Assembly: GCA_963649615.1 (NCBI GenBank)
Contig: CAVJIN010000006.1
Span: 1 to 62,250 of the forward strand
Direction of reading: 5' to 3'
DNA length: 62,250 bases
Origin: UBA9732 sp963649615
GTDB lineage: Bacteria; Spirochaetota; Spirochaetia; Sphaerochaetales; Sphaerochaetaceae
The notes beneath the pieces are model-generated. The model did not search any database. It had not been told where the DNA came from and was given only the letters and a program-made list of their open reading frames with translations. Below, one piece after another: positions 33,897 to 42,946 of this stretch. Made by a program: the position numbers and the translations under genes. Within the stretch, counting starts at the first letter, position 1. The number at the start of each line of letters is the position of its first letter.

Positions 33897-34929
33897 TTAT
33901 CTCGTTTTTGATGAAGAGACCGGTAAATATAGGGAAGATCCGGAGCAAAAAGTTAGAGATGATGTGGAAAAGCATTATTGGCTTCATGTTGGACGCACCA
34001 TTCTTAAAGACTGGCGTTTGTACGTGATGTTAATTCCTATGATTTTAGTTTTCTTGTTTTGGCGATATTTCCCAATGTATGAGCTACTTGGATGTTTCAA
34101 GGTTTCAGATCAAGTGCTTCCTGTTTCAGAGCAACTTTTTTCTGGATTCTCATATTTTAAGCGTTTATTGGTTGGCGGAGATGCTCTTTCAGCTGAATTC
34201 TGGAGAGCTATGCGTAATACCTTCTTGCTTAGTTTTTATGGCTTGTGTTTTGGCTTTCCTGTCCCGATTATTTTGGCACTTTTCTTCAATGAAATAAAGT
34301 CAAATATTGCAAGAAGTATCTATCAGGTTTTAACGTATTTACCAAAGTTTATGTCTACTGTTGTTATGACTTCTCTTGTAGTTATGCTTGTAAAACAAGG
34401 GTCTCTAACGACAAGTTATGGTGTAATTTCACAACTTTTAGAGAAATTAGGCTTTCTTTCGCATGATGCTGCTTATGCTGGGCTTCTTAATGACCCAAAA
34501 TATTTTAGAAGTATTTATCAAATAAGTGGTGTATGGGAAGGAGCAGGCTATGGCAGTATTGTCTTCTTTGCTGCTATCATTGCAATTTCACCAACTAGTT
34601 ATGAAGCTGCTCAAATTGATGGTGCCGGCAAAATGGCTCAAATGAGATATGTCATTCTCCCAAGTATTCTTTCAACAATCGTAATTATGTTGATTACAAG
34701 AATAGGTTCTCTTTTGAGTATTGGATATGAGAAGGTTCTTCTTCTTTACAACGCCAATACTTATGTTACTGCAGATGTCATTTCCACTTTTGCTCAAAGA
34801 TACGGCCTTGCTGGGGCTGAAAAAGGAATTGCATCTGCGGCAGAGATGATGAACAACGTGGTTGGAATGCTTTTGGTTATTGGTGCAAACACTATAGCTA
34901 GAAAGGCTTCTAATGTTTCACTTTATTAA
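33877..34929 (+). CDS. Sugar ABC transporter permease, LplB family
   Basis: A 350-residue inner-membrane permease with about six helices after a 50-residue charged cytoplasmic N-terminus. The EAA loop is YEAAQIDGAGKMAQMRYVIL (about residues 248-267). The ending GANTIARKASNVSLY is typical of LplB proteins, which import complex oligosaccharides such as rhamnogalacturonan or other uronate-rich fragments in Firmicutes. It pairs with the YtcP-type permease 11 bp downstream. Its substrate is inferred from the neighbouring pectin genes. Confidence 0.92.
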   Translation: MKVKATDYLVFDEETGKYREDPEQKVRDDVEKHYWLHVGRTILKDWRLYVMLIPMILVFLFWRYFPMYELLGCFKVSDQVLPVSEQLFSGFSYFKRLLVGGDALSAEFWRAMRNTFLLSFYGLCFGFPVPIILALFFNEIKSNIARSIYQVLTYLPKFMSTVVMTSLVVMLVKQGSLTTSYGVISQLLEKLGFLSHDAAYAGLLNDPKYFRSIYQISGVWEGAGYGSIVFFAAIIAISPTSYEAAQIDGAGKMAQMRYVILPSILSTIVIMLITRIGSLLSIGYEKVLLLYNANTYVTADVISTFAQRYGLAGAEKGIASAAEMMNNVVGMLLVIGANTIARKASNVSLY

Positions 34930-34940
34930 GGAGGTGTGTT

Positions 34941-35831
34941 ATGAAAAGAAGGCTTGAAACTACAGAGCTTATTTTTAAGATTATCAGCTACACTCTCCTG
35001 ACAATGTTTGCTTTAAGCTGTCTTTACCCATTTGTATATGCAATTTCTTCTTCTATCAGTGGAAGAAAAGCGGTTGAATACTCACAGGTTTTACTTTTTC
35101 CTAAAGATGTTCAATTTGAAGCTTTCAAGAATATGTTTACTGACAACATGTTTTGGAATGCTTATTCAAATACTTTGTTTATAACTTTGTACGGAACAAT
35201 TTGGGCCTTAGGTTATTCTATTCTTGGTGCCTATGCTCTTTCTAAAAGAAGACTTCTATTTAGAAAATTCTTCAATTTCTTCTTGGTCTTTACAATGTGG
35301 TTCTCTGCTGGAATTGTTCCACAGTATTTGAACTATCTAAACACAAAGGCTGTTTTTAATGGGGTTGGGATTACGGATGATAAGTGGCTAGTTATCATTG
35401 CAATGGGAATGGCTGCCATGAATATCATTCTTTTACGTAACGCCTTTGAAAATGTTCCATCAGAAATTGAAGAGGCTGCCATAGTTGATGGAGCTACCGA
35501 GTTTCAAGTTCTTACAAAAGTTTATATTCCAATGAGTAAATCAACCATTGCAACGGTTGCGCTTTTCTTTGGTATTTCTCGTTGGAATGGGTACTTTTGG
35601 GCAAGACAAATGATTTCTAATTCTTATGAGCATCCTCTTATGGTTTTCATAAGACTTAAGTTGGAGGAGTATACAGACTCTGAAGCCATGGCAGGATGGG
35701 ATGAAGTATTTGCTTCAGATTCTGTAATTTATGCTCTGATTGTCTGCTCAATTGTTCCAATTTTAATTATTTATCCCTTCATTCAGAAATACTTTGCAAA
35801 GGGTGTAAATATGGGTGGAGTTAAAGAATAA
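34941..35831 (+). CDS. Sugar ABC transporter permease, YtcP family
   Basis: A 296-residue partner permease with six helices. The EAA loop is EIEEAAIVDGATEFQVLTKV (about residues 174-193), and FIQKYFAKGVNMGGVKE is the standard carbohydrate-permease (CUT1) ending. AAGGAGG sits at the expected distance before the ATG. Together with the LplB-type protein it should form the membrane channel for the binding protein encoded next. Confidence 0.93.
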   Translation: MKRRLETTELIFKIISYTLLTMFALSCLYPFVYAISSSISGRKAVEYSQVLLFPKDVQFEAFKNMFTDNMFWNAYSNTLFITLYGTIWALGYSILGAYALSKRRLLFRKFFNFFLVFTMWFSAGIVPQYLNYLNTKAVFNGVGITDDKWLVIIAMGMAAMNIILLRNAFENVPSEIEEAAIVDGATEFQVLTKVYIPMSKSTIATVALFFGISRWNGYFWARQMISNSYEHPLMVFIRLKLEEYTDSEAMAGWDEVFASDSVIYALIVCSIVPILIIYPFIQKYFAKGVNMGGVKE

Positions 35832-35888
35832 GTTCTTTAAGAAATACAAATGGTCCTTCAGTTGAAGGACGAGAAAACGGAGGAAAAA

Positions 35889-38030
35889 ATGAAAAAAGCA
35901 TTTTTGATGTTGTTGATTGCTCTTCTTTCTGTTTCTACTGTATTTGCAGGAGGATCTGGAGAGATTGCGGTGAAGGAAACTCCTGCTGAAACACAGCAAG
36001 CAGAAAAAACTGAAACTGCAGTACTTACTTTTGAAGCTGGAACCGTTCTTAGAATGGCAACAGGATACAACAGTAAAAAGACAGGGCTTTTCTATGATGC
36101 AGATACTGTAGGCGAAGGGTTAGAGCTTGCAGGAAAGACTTATCATGCAGGAGATCTCAAACCAACTTGGGTTGAGGTTCAGAATATTCTTGGTGTTAAG
36201 TTTGAGGACAAGTATCAAGGCAATAGCGCAACAAAGGAACTTGAGTACTGGAAAGAACGTCTTTCTGAAGTTGACATGGTTTCTGGAAACGCAACAGGTC
36301 TTAATGAACTTGGTGTAAGTGGAAGTTTTGTTAACATTGCTGAATATCTTGATATGATGCCAAATTTCAAGGCTTATCTTGAAGAAAACCCAATTGTTCG
36401 CCTCTCAATTATTGGTGACACATCAACTGGTGCAATTTATTTTGCTCCTTACTTTGATGGTGTAAACGATATTGAAAGAATGCCTCTTATGAGAACTGAC
36501 TGGGTTGTTAAGCTTCTTGATGGAGAAGGTGAGTTTACAGCAGAAAAGTGTGGAACTCTTGCTGCTGCTGTTTATGAACCATATATGCCAACAAGTGGTA
36601 GCGTTAAGGTTGATGCCGTAAGCGCAGATGGCACAAAGGTTATTTATCTTACAAAAAATTATGACAAGGCAGGAAACATTGTTGCAAAAATGAATGAGGC
36701 TCTTGCTTCTGGTTCTGTTGATGGCGTAAAAGCAGTTAATATGCTTAGAAAATATATTGATGAAGCATATGCAGGCTATTATGGAACAACAAGATCTAAT
36801 CTTTTCATTGGTCAGAATGCAGCATGGGATGCAGATGAACTAGTTGCTTTGCTTCGTTGTGTAGTAGCTAATGCATACACCCTCAACGGTACAGATACAA
36901 TTCAAGGATTGTTCTCTCGTGAAGATGCAAATACTCAAAGAAGAGTTGACCTCTATCGTTTTGCTGGTGTTCTCTTTGGTGTCCGTGGTCTCGAATCAAG
37001 ACAGGAATTCTTGTACTTTGATGCTGACGGTTCCCTCAAAGATGCTCGTCAGGATGAGGCAACATATCTTGCAATGGAAAGAATGAATGCTCTTGCACAG
37101 GAAGGACTTATTTCTAAATCTTACATTGATTCTTCAAGCGAAAAATCAGAAACAATGCTTGAGAATGATCTTGGCTTCATGAGCTATGACTATAACCAAA
37201 CACAGACAATCCTAAATGCAACAAAACTTCAGGAAGGCGAGAAGTACATGGCTGTTATGGTTCCAATTGCTCGCTGGTATGATGGAACAAATGCTGACGG
37301 TGTTTATATTAGATTCACAGAATCTTGGCGTTCAGTTAAGACAGATGCCTGGGCAATTTCCAAGGCTGGTGTTGGTAATGATCAGAACAAGCTTTATGCC
37401 GCTCTTGCTCTCATTGACCTTGCCTTTAGTGAAAGAGGACAGATTCTCATGAGCTATGGTCCAGATGATTTCATCAAAACTAATGCTGATGGTAGCTATG
37501 TGACGTTCAACTTCAACGGTAAAGAGATGCCTGTAATTTCTGATTATACCTATGAGAAACTTTGGGAACTTGCAAAGGGCAACTACACCAACTTTGCTCG
37601 TTACTATCTTGGTTCAACTCTTTCATTTGTAAAGAGCCAGGCATTTGAGTATCAGTGCACACACGAGGTTGGTAAGGAAGGAGCCGCAAAGATTTCAACA
37701 GCTATTGCTCTTGGTACAATTAAACATCCTGAGCTCGCAGTTGAAGATAACATGTGGTATACCTCAGTTCCTACAACTCTCCCAAGCACAAGTGTTGAAA
37801 ATAATACTTTGAATACATACACAGAGCTTACTTCTAAGTTTGGAACATCAAAGGGTAAGGTAAGTATCCTTGTTGACCAAATTTGTAAAGGCTACACTCT
37901 TGATGGTTGTTCTTCTGCTGCAGAGACAGCAAAGACAGTCAAGGAAGTTTGGGGCGGGGAGCAGTATACAATGCTCAAGTCATTAGCATGGGATCGTGCT
38001 CTTGATTACTACAAGGCAATTAGCAAGTAG
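35889..38030 (+). CDS. Extracellular sugar-binding protein of the LplB/YtcP transporter
   Basis: A 713-residue exported protein. The start is ATG 35889, giving a signal peptide (MKKAFLMLLIALLSVSTVFA, likely cut after VFA). There is no lipobox cysteine, so it should be periplasmic and soluble, unlike the OppA lipoprotein. It has the layout of LplA/YtcQ-like solute-binding proteins but is 150-250 residues longer than most. The region ADAWAISKAGVGNDQNKLYAALALIDLAF matches the helical segment near the hinge of such proteins. It is separated from the next gene by an attenuator-like hairpin. The ligand is probably an oligosaccharide; pectin fragments are inferred from context. Confidence 0.85.
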   Translation: MKKAFLMLLIALLSVSTVFAGGSGEIAVKETPAETQQAEKTETAVLTFEAGTVLRMATGYNSKKTGLFYDADTVGEGLELAGKTYHAGDLKPTWVEVQNILGVKFEDKYQGNSATKELEYWKERLSEVDMVSGNATGLNELGVSGSFVNIAEYLDMMPNFKAYLEENPIVRLSIIGDTSTGAIYFAPYFDGVNDIERMPLMRTDWVVKLLDGEGEFTAEKCGTLAAAVYEPYMPTSGSVKVDAVSADGTKVIYLTKNYDKAGNIVAKMNEALASGSVDGVKAVNMLRKYIDEAYAGYYGTTRSNLFIGQNAAWDADELVALLRCVVANAYTLNGTDTIQGLFSREDANTQRRVDLYRFAGVLFGVRGLESRQEFLYFDADGSLKDARQDEATYLAMERMNALAQEGLISKSYIDSSSEKSETMLENDLGFMSYDYNQTQTILNATKLQEGEKYMAVMVPIARWYDGTNADGVYIRFTESWRSVKTDAWAISKAGVGNDQNKLYAALALIDLAFSERGQILMSYGPDDFIKTNADGSYVTFNFNGKEMPVISDYTYEKLWELAKGNYTNFARYYLGSTLSFVKSQAFEYQCTHEVGKEGAAKISTAIALGTIKHPELAVEDNMWYTSVPTTLPSTSVENNTLNTYTELTSKFGTSKGKVSILVDQICKGYTLDGCSSAAETAKTVKEVWGGEQYTMLKSLAWDRALDYYKAISK

Positions 38031-38045
38031 TTATTTTGATTCCTG

Positions 38046-38080
38046 TGCAGAGGGCTTTTTGCTCTCTGCATAGGCTTTTG
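38046..38080 (+). terminator. Intra-operon hairpin after the binding-protein gene
   Basis: A 10-bp stem TGCAGAGGGC/GCTCTCTGCA with TTTTT loop, followed by TAGGCTTTTG. It resembles the oppA-oppB hairpin in position and in the GGCTTTT that follows the stem. It is likely a partial terminator or mRNA-end stabiliser. Confidence 0.6.
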
Positions 38081-38128
38081 TTAATGGAGGTTTTACATAC
38101 TTGCGAAACCTCTAGGAAAGGAGTTGAT

Positions 38129-38701
38129 ATGTACAAGAAGCAGATGCTTTTTCAAAAAATTGTCTGTTATTTTGCATTGGCCATGGGCGTAGTTGTTTTC
38201 ATATATTCTCTTGGAATTATGACAGATTTGTATGACAGTCTTTATGCAACTATGACAGATCCTAATCATCCTGAAAAAACACAGGTTCCGGGGTCAATTG
38301 TTTACTATAACATGCAAAGTTTTAACAAGAGTTTTTTGGTTTCTGCTATAGTCATGGTACTTGCTGCGTGTCTCCTTTTTGTGACTCAAACCGCAAATCG
38401 CAGAAAATATTATATTGCAAATTACATTTCAACTGCTGTGTATTCTCTCATCACTCTTTTTGTGTGTTTTTGGGGACACCTACAAATTGAAGTTTTTAAA
38501 GCTCAATGGTTGGCTGTTGATTTTGAAGCACTTGCTAAATTTGCAAAACTTTGGAAAAAAACTTATACGGAATCAACCTTCTGGTTTGATATTCATTATG
38601 TAATTTTTGGACTTTGCATTGTGGCTGTTGGACTTCTTATTTACAACGTTATTTGGAAGGTTAATCTCATGAAAGCCGAACAAAAGGAGGTGCAGGCATG
38701 A
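38129..38701 (+). CDS. Small 4-helix membrane protein, module 1 first member, unknown
   Basis: A 190-residue protein from ATG 38129 (AGGAAAGGAG upstream). Four hydrophobic helices are at about residues 8-32, 66-88, 95-118 and 150-172. It has a polar loop after helix 1 (LYDSLYATMTDPNHPEKTQVPG), a long helical loop before helix 4 and a Lys/Glu-rich C-terminus. No ABC coupling (EAA) loop is present, so it is not an ordinary permease. It overlaps the next gene by 4 bp (ATGA). I recognise no family; its place between binding protein and ATPase makes it a likely transporter accessory subunit. Confidence 0.7.
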   Translation: MYKKQMLFQKIVCYFALAMGVVVFIYSLGIMTDLYDSLYATMTDPNHPEKTQVPGSIVYYNMQSFNKSFLVSAIVMVLAACLLFVTQTANRRKYYIANYISTAVYSLITLFVCFWGHLQIEVFKAQWLAVDFEALAKFAKLWKKTYTESTFWFDIHYVIFGLCIVAVGLLIYNVIWKVNLMKAEQKEVQA

Positions 38702-39192
38702 CAGAGCAGGAACTGATAAAAGTTGACCGAATGCGCTACACGAAGAACAAGTTATCTTCAAACTTAGCCATACTTGCAATCCTATTTGATGTCTTTTATT
38801 TTGTCAGCATATATAAGTCCGATGTCAGTACCTACTACTACAATATTCTAGTTGGAGGTTCTGTAATATACAACCTGATGTTTATGTTAGCTGTGTTTTT
38901 ATCGTCTGAAGGGGTTAAAACTTATAATAAAAAATATAGCTATCTTCTTATTGTTATTGGAATACTTCAATTCGTAAGAATTTTTATCATACCTGCTAGA
39001 GCTCATGCTGCCGTAGTAACTATAGCTAAGCAGGAAAAGATTGTAATGGAAACGGCACAATTTGTTAGGTGTATCATATACTTGTGTCTTTCTGGTGTTT
39101 GCTGTTTATCTTCTGCTGTAGTTGGCCTTGTTAGGAGTAGTAGATTAGAAGCTTATCTTTCAACTTTGGGAGAAGAGGTTAGGAGAGACTGA
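38698..39192 (+). CDS. Small 4-helix membrane protein, module 1 second member, unknown
   Basis: A 164-residue protein with helices at about residues 22-40, 48-70, 80-98 and 122-146 and a basic N-terminus (about KVDRMRYTKNKL). The loop RIFIIPARAHAAVVT after helix 3 is probably extracytoplasmic. It overlaps the previous gene by 4 bp and the following ATPase gene by 1 bp (TGATG), so translation of all three is coupled. No family recognised. Its layout resembles the 184-residue protein at 40276, suggesting the two modules share ancestry; I could not align them rigorously. Confidence 0.7.
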   Translation: MTEQELIKVDRMRYTKNKLSSNLAILAILFDVFYFVSIYKSDVSTYYYNILVGGSVIYNLMFMLAVFLSSEGVKTYNKKYSYLLIVIGILQFVRIFIIPARAHAAVVTIAKQEKIVMETAQFVRCIIYLCLSGVCCLSSAVVGLVRSSRLEAYLSTLGEEVRRD

Positions 39193-40274
39193 TGGCACAG
39201 TTGAGTTTACAACATTTAGATAAGGTTTATGACAACAATGTTCAAGCGGTCTTTGATTTCAACCTTGACGTCAAGGATGGAGAATTAATAGTTCTTGTTG
39301 GTCCTTCTGGTTGTGGAAAATCTACAACTTTGCGTATGGTTGCAGGGCTTGAAGATATTACTGATGGGCATCTTTTGTTGGATGGAAAAGATATCACAAG
39401 GGCTCCCGCAAAAGACCGAGACATGGCAATGGTTTTCCAAAACTATGCTCTTTATGGTCATATGACCGTTTATGAAAACATGGCTTTTTCTTTAACTTTG
39501 AGAAAAGAAAATCCTAATGTTATTCATAAGAAAGTTCTTGCTGCTGCTGAAATTCTTAATCTTACAACGCAGCTAAACAAGAAGCCTGCACAGTTGTCCG
39601 GTGGACAGAGACAGAGAGTTGCAATGGGAAGAGCTATTGTAAGAACCCCAAAGGTTTTCTTATTTGATGAACCTCTTTCTAACTTGGATGCAAAGCTCAG
39701 AGGGTCTACAAGACGAGAAATTCTACTGCTTCATAAGCGATTAAAGGCTACAATGCTTTATGTAACCCATGACCAGACTGAGGCTTTGACTTTAGCAGAC
39801 AGAATTGTTTGTATGTCTATGGGACATGTTCAGCAAATTGGAACGCCTTTGGAACTATATGACAATCCTGCAAACTTATTTGTTGCAAGTTTTATTGGCC
39901 TGCCTCCAATGAATCTTTATGATGTGAAAGTTGTGGGCTCTCATCTTGAGGGGAAGGGTTTTAATATCGGGCTAAAGGAAGAGCAAAGAGCTCTCTTGTC
40001 TAGTTACGATGGCAAGGAGATTGTGCTTGGTGTGCGTCCAGAGAACGTGACTCATGGTGATGATGTGCCAGTTAAAGTTTCCATGAATGAGAACTTGGGA
40101 ATGAATACCTTGGTGCATGGAAATGTGGGGACTGCTGGAGATTTGCATGACAGGATTACTGGAAAGCTTAGAGGCTGGTGTAATTATAAGGCTGGCGATG
40201 AAGTGAGAGTCTCCTTTGACAAGATGCATTTTTTTGATAAGCAGACCACAATGGCTATCAAGGGGGAAAACTGA
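39192..40274 (+). CDS. Sugar ABC transporter ATPase, MsmX/UgpC/MalK family, module 1
   Basis: A 360-residue ATPase of standard length: Walker A VGPSGCGKST near residues 36-45, Q-loop VFQNYALYGHMTVYENMAF, signature LSGGQRQRVAMGRA, Walker B FLFDEPLSNLDAKLRG, switch His in YVTHDQTEALTLADR, then the OB-type regulatory domain (VLGVRPENVTHGDD). MsmX-type ATPases energise CUT1 sugar importers and often serve several of them. Having its own copy beside LplB/YtcP permeases, and a second one 2.3 kb further on in the same operon, is unusual. Confidence 0.95.
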   Translation: MAQLSLQHLDKVYDNNVQAVFDFNLDVKDGELIVLVGPSGCGKSTTLRMVAGLEDITDGHLLLDGKDITRAPAKDRDMAMVFQNYALYGHMTVYENMAFSLTLRKENPNVIHKKVLAAAEILNLTTQLNKKPAQLSGGQRQRVAMGRAIVRTPKVFLFDEPLSNLDAKLRGSTRREILLLHKRLKATMLYVTHDQTEALTLADRIVCMSMGHVQQIGTPLELYDNPANLFVASFIGLPPMNLYDVKVVGSHLEGKGFNIGLKEEQRALLSSYDGKEIVLGVRPENVTHGDDVPVKVSMNENLGMNTLVHGNVGTAGDLHDRITGKLRGWCNYKAGDEVRVSFDKMHFFDKQTTMAIKGEN

Positions 40275-40275
40275 T

Positions 40276-40830
40276 ATGGCAGAGAGAAAAGGATTTAAGG
40301 AACATATCAGAAAGCTGGTTGTAAAGATTAAGCGCAATCCTCAAAAGATTGGTTTTCTAGCTTTTGTACTGACGTTTGTCTATTATTCGTTGAATCTGAC
40401 TTCTATTTCAAATACTACGGCAAAGATTCAAGGGCCCGGAATGGGGCTTAGTGGGTTCTGTACCATGTTGTTTTCAATTTTGGCCCTCGTGTGCTATATG
40501 AATTCCTTCCCGCGAAGAAAAAAGCCAAATATTGCTATGATAGTTTTGATGGCTGTTATGGTTGGCATTGTTATTTACTGTGACATCCATTATAGATCTT
40601 TGATTTTTAGGGCTGTGTATAGGGAAGTAAGTCCAATTCAGGTAACGACTTCTACTGCTTATATTGCAAAGGCTGCGAAGGTGTTGAAAAACCATATTAT
40701 TTTTCTTGGCATTTCTTGTTTGTTGACCGCTCTCATGCCGGTGTACAGCAAGCTTTTGAAGAAGATTAATACTTCTATTGATGTTGATGGTTATGGCAAC
40801 ATGCAGGCTATTGATATTGATGAGGAGTAG
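40276..40830 (+). CDS. Small 4-helix membrane protein, module 2 first member, unknown
   Basis: A 184-residue protein from ATG 40276, just after the ATPase stop, with AGGGGG as ribosome-binding site. The N-terminus is very basic (about KEHIRKLVVKIKRNPQK), followed by helices at about residues 25-43, 54-76, 87-106 and 138-160. The C-terminus is acidic (AIDIDEE). The loop IYCDIHYRSLIFRAV after helix 3 occupies the same place as in the 164-residue protein of module 1. Function unknown; probably a transporter accessory subunit. Confidence 0.7.
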   Translation: MAERKGFKEHIRKLVVKIKRNPQKIGFLAFVLTFVYYSLNLTSISNTTAKIQGPGMGLSGFCTMLFSILALVCYMNSFPRRKKPNIAMIVLMAVMVGIVIYCDIHYRSLIFRAVYREVSPIQVTTSTAYIAKAAKVLKNHIIFLGISCLLTALMPVYSKLLKKINTSIDVDGYGNMQAIDIDEE

Positions 40831-40852
40831 GAAGATTGTAGGTGGCTTTTAG

Positions 40853-41482
40853 GTGTCCAAGAAAAAGAATTTCCAAGAAGATATTAACTCATATACCTTG
40901 AAAACCAAAGCGGTTGAAGACTTAGTCGCAGCTTCCAAAGATAATACACCAGAATATAGCAGAGAGGAGTTATCTAAGTATAAAACCAAGTCTAAACTGC
41001 ATATTCCAGGTCCTGTGAAGGCAGTATTTGTGAAGTTTTGGTTTGGAGGCATGGTTTGCTATTTTTTCATGTGGGGTCTTGGGCTTTACATTTCAAGTCA
41101 GTTAGATTTATTTGTGGTGACGTCTATTGCTCTGGGTTTTGTAACCGATATTCTTGTTAACAATATTTTTAGGTTTTATGCGGAAACTGAGGGTTCAAAT
41201 GACAAGTGGATGATGTTTCCTAAAAAAGGTTACAAGAGTCTTGTTTTTAATGTTGTGTATGCTTTTGTTTTAATGCTTTTTGTGGCAAAGGCTTACAATT
41301 TAATTAATACTGTAATTTTGGCTATTACAGGACAAGTTGATACTGTTCCATTTGGTGTTGAGCCAATTTCTTTTGGCCTCATTTATTTGGGTTTTGACAT
41401 GCTTTTCATTAGTTTGAAGAGACTTGCCAAGAAAATAGTCTTGGATGCAAAAAGGAAGGAGGATCTTTCATGCCATATTTAA
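40853..41482 (+). CDS. Membrane protein, module 2 second member, unknown
   Basis: A 209-residue protein read from a GTG at 40853 after an AGGTGG-like site. The first 60 residues are hydrophilic and charged. Then comes IPGPVKAVFVKFWFGGMVC leading into helices at about residues 68-88, 90-108, 138-160 and perhaps 175-195. It overlaps the second ATPase gene by 13 bp. I have an impression of similar proteins beside sugar ABC ATPases in Firmicutes but cannot name a family. It may link ATPase and channel; that is inference. Confidence 0.68.
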   Translation: MSKKKNFQEDINSYTLKTKAVEDLVAASKDNTPEYSREELSKYKTKSKLHIPGPVKAVFVKFWFGGMVCYFFMWGLGLYISSQLDLFVVTSIALGFVTDILVNNIFRFYAETEGSNDKWMMFPKKGYKSLVFNVVYAFVLMLFVAKAYNLINTVILAITGQVDTVPFGVEPISFGLIYLGFDMLFISLKRLAKKIVLDAKRKEDLSCHI

Positions 41483-42552
41483 CATTAAAGGACATAAATA
41501 AGATTTACCCTAATGGTTTTCATGCTGTTCATGATTTTAACTTGGAAATAGAGAAGGGCGAATTTATTGTATTCGTTGGTCCTTCCGGGTGTGGCAAGTC
41601 CACTACTTTGCGCATGATTGCAGGACTTGAGGAAATTAGCAAGGGGGACTTCCTTATTGACGGAGTTCGTGCTAATGAAAAGAGTCCGAGAGATAGGGGA
41701 ATTGCTATGGTTTTCCAAAGTTATGCTCTATATCCGCAAATGACTGTTTATGATAACTTGGCCTTTGGTCTTACGCTACAAGGTGTTGATGAAGATGTTA
41801 TTGAAGAAAAGGTCCAAAACGTAGCTAAAATTCTGGGTCTTACAGAGTATTTGGATAGACTTCCAAAAGCTCTTTCCGGTGGTCAGCGTCAGCGTGTTGC
41901 TGTAGGTCGTGCAATTATCAGAAAAGTTGGAATTTTCTTGATGGATGAACCTCTTTCTAACTTAGACGCAAAACAACGTGTTACTATGCGTTCTGAAATC
42001 ACTCAAATTCATAGAAACACGCAGGCTACTACTATTTATGTTACTCATGACCAAACAGAGGCTATGACAATGGCGGATAGAATAGTTGTTATGAAAGAGG
42101 GTTACATTCAACAAGTTGGTACTCCTTACGAATTGTACTTCAATCCTGTGAATGTTTTTGTTGCTGGATTTATTGGCGAACCTCCTATGAACTTTATTAA
42201 AGCTACTGTTAAGGATGGTTATGTTCAAATTGGAAACAATGATATTAATTTGTCTGAAAAACTACCAAACGATGTTCTCTTTTACTATGAAGGCAAGGAA
42301 ATTTTCTTTGGGTTCCGTCCAGAGGCTATTGTTTTGGGTTCCAAGGAAAACGCTTATCATATTAATTGTTCTGTTGAACTTACAGAACTTTTGGGAGATA
42401 ACACCAATGTCTACGTTGATATTCAAGACAATAAGGCTATATTAAAGGTTGATCCACACGATACTCCTGAGATGGACAGTGAATTAACCTTCTCTATCCC
42501 GTTGGACAGCGTTTACCTGTTTGATGGCGAAACAGAGAAGGTTATAAAATAA
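41470..42552 (+). CDS. Sugar ABC transporter ATPase, MsmX/UgpC/MalK family, module 2
   Basis: A 360-residue ATPase with the full motif set: VGPSGCGKST, VFQSYALYPQMTVYDNLAFG, LSGGQRQRVAVGRA, FLMDEPLSNLDAKQRV, YVTHDQTEAMTMADR and a C-terminal regulatory domain (FFGFRPEAIVLGS). It is a paralogue, not a copy, of the ATPase at 39192; both are intact. The two could form a heterodimer, serve different permease sets, or energise the small membrane proteins in front of each. Its stop codon lies directly at the edge of the 114-bp tandem repeat. Confidence 0.95.
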   Translation: MPYLTLKDINKIYPNGFHAVHDFNLEIEKGEFIVFVGPSGCGKSTTLRMIAGLEEISKGDFLIDGVRANEKSPRDRGIAMVFQSYALYPQMTVYDNLAFGLTLQGVDEDVIEEKVQNVAKILGLTEYLDRLPKALSGGQRQRVAVGRAIIRKVGIFLMDEPLSNLDAKQRVTMRSEITQIHRNTQATTIYVTHDQTEAMTMADRIVVMKEGYIQQVGTPYELYFNPVNVFVAGFIGEPPMNFIKATVKDGYVQIGNNDINLSEKLPNDVLFYYEGKEIFFGFRPEAIVLGSKENAYHINCSVELTELLGDNTNVYVDIQDNKAILKVDPHDTPEMDSELTFSIPLDSVYLFDGETEKVIK

Positions 42553-42946
42553 GTCCTCTTCCCTCCGAAAAAGGACTTAATTGAAACTATTCGCGCTAGT
42601 TTCATGCAAGGCTAGTCCTTGTTAAACTAAATAAGAGCTGTGCTTGGAGCTATTCGCGCTAAAACAGTCCTCTTCCCTCCGAAAAAGGACTTAATTGAAA
42701 CTATTCGCGCTAGTTTCATGCAAGGCTAGTCCTTGTTAAACTAAATAAGAGCTGTGCTTGGAGCTATTCGCGCTAAAACAGTCCTCTTCCCTCCGAAAAA
42801 GGACTTAATTGAAACTATTCGCGCTAGTTTCATGCAAGGCTAGTCCTTGTTAAACTAAATAAGAGCTGTGCTTGGAGCTATTCGCGCTAAAACAGTCCTC
42901 TTCCCTCCGAAAAAGGACTTAATTGAAACTATTCGCGCTAGTTTCA
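42553..42946. repeat. 114-bp perfect tandem repeat, 3.5 copies
   Basis: Three full units of exactly 114 bp begin at 42553, 42667 and 42781, and a partial fourth (52 bp) begins at 42895; I see no difference between copies. This fills the 410-bp gap between the convergent ATPase and kduD genes. Each unit contains CTATTCGCGCTA twice, a hairpin GAAACTA-TTCGCGC-TAGTTTC, and AGGAC that can pair with GTCCT upstream or, as AAGGACT, with AGTCCTT downstream. No open frame of note runs through it. The period is too long and the copies too uniform for CRISPR. Likely a recently amplified hairpin/terminator element; function unknown. Confidence 0.95.

Noticed and set aside
42553..42946. Tandem repeat as a CRISPR array
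   Set aside because: The units are 114 bp and identical throughout, with no short repeat separated by variable spacers, and no cas genes are nearby.
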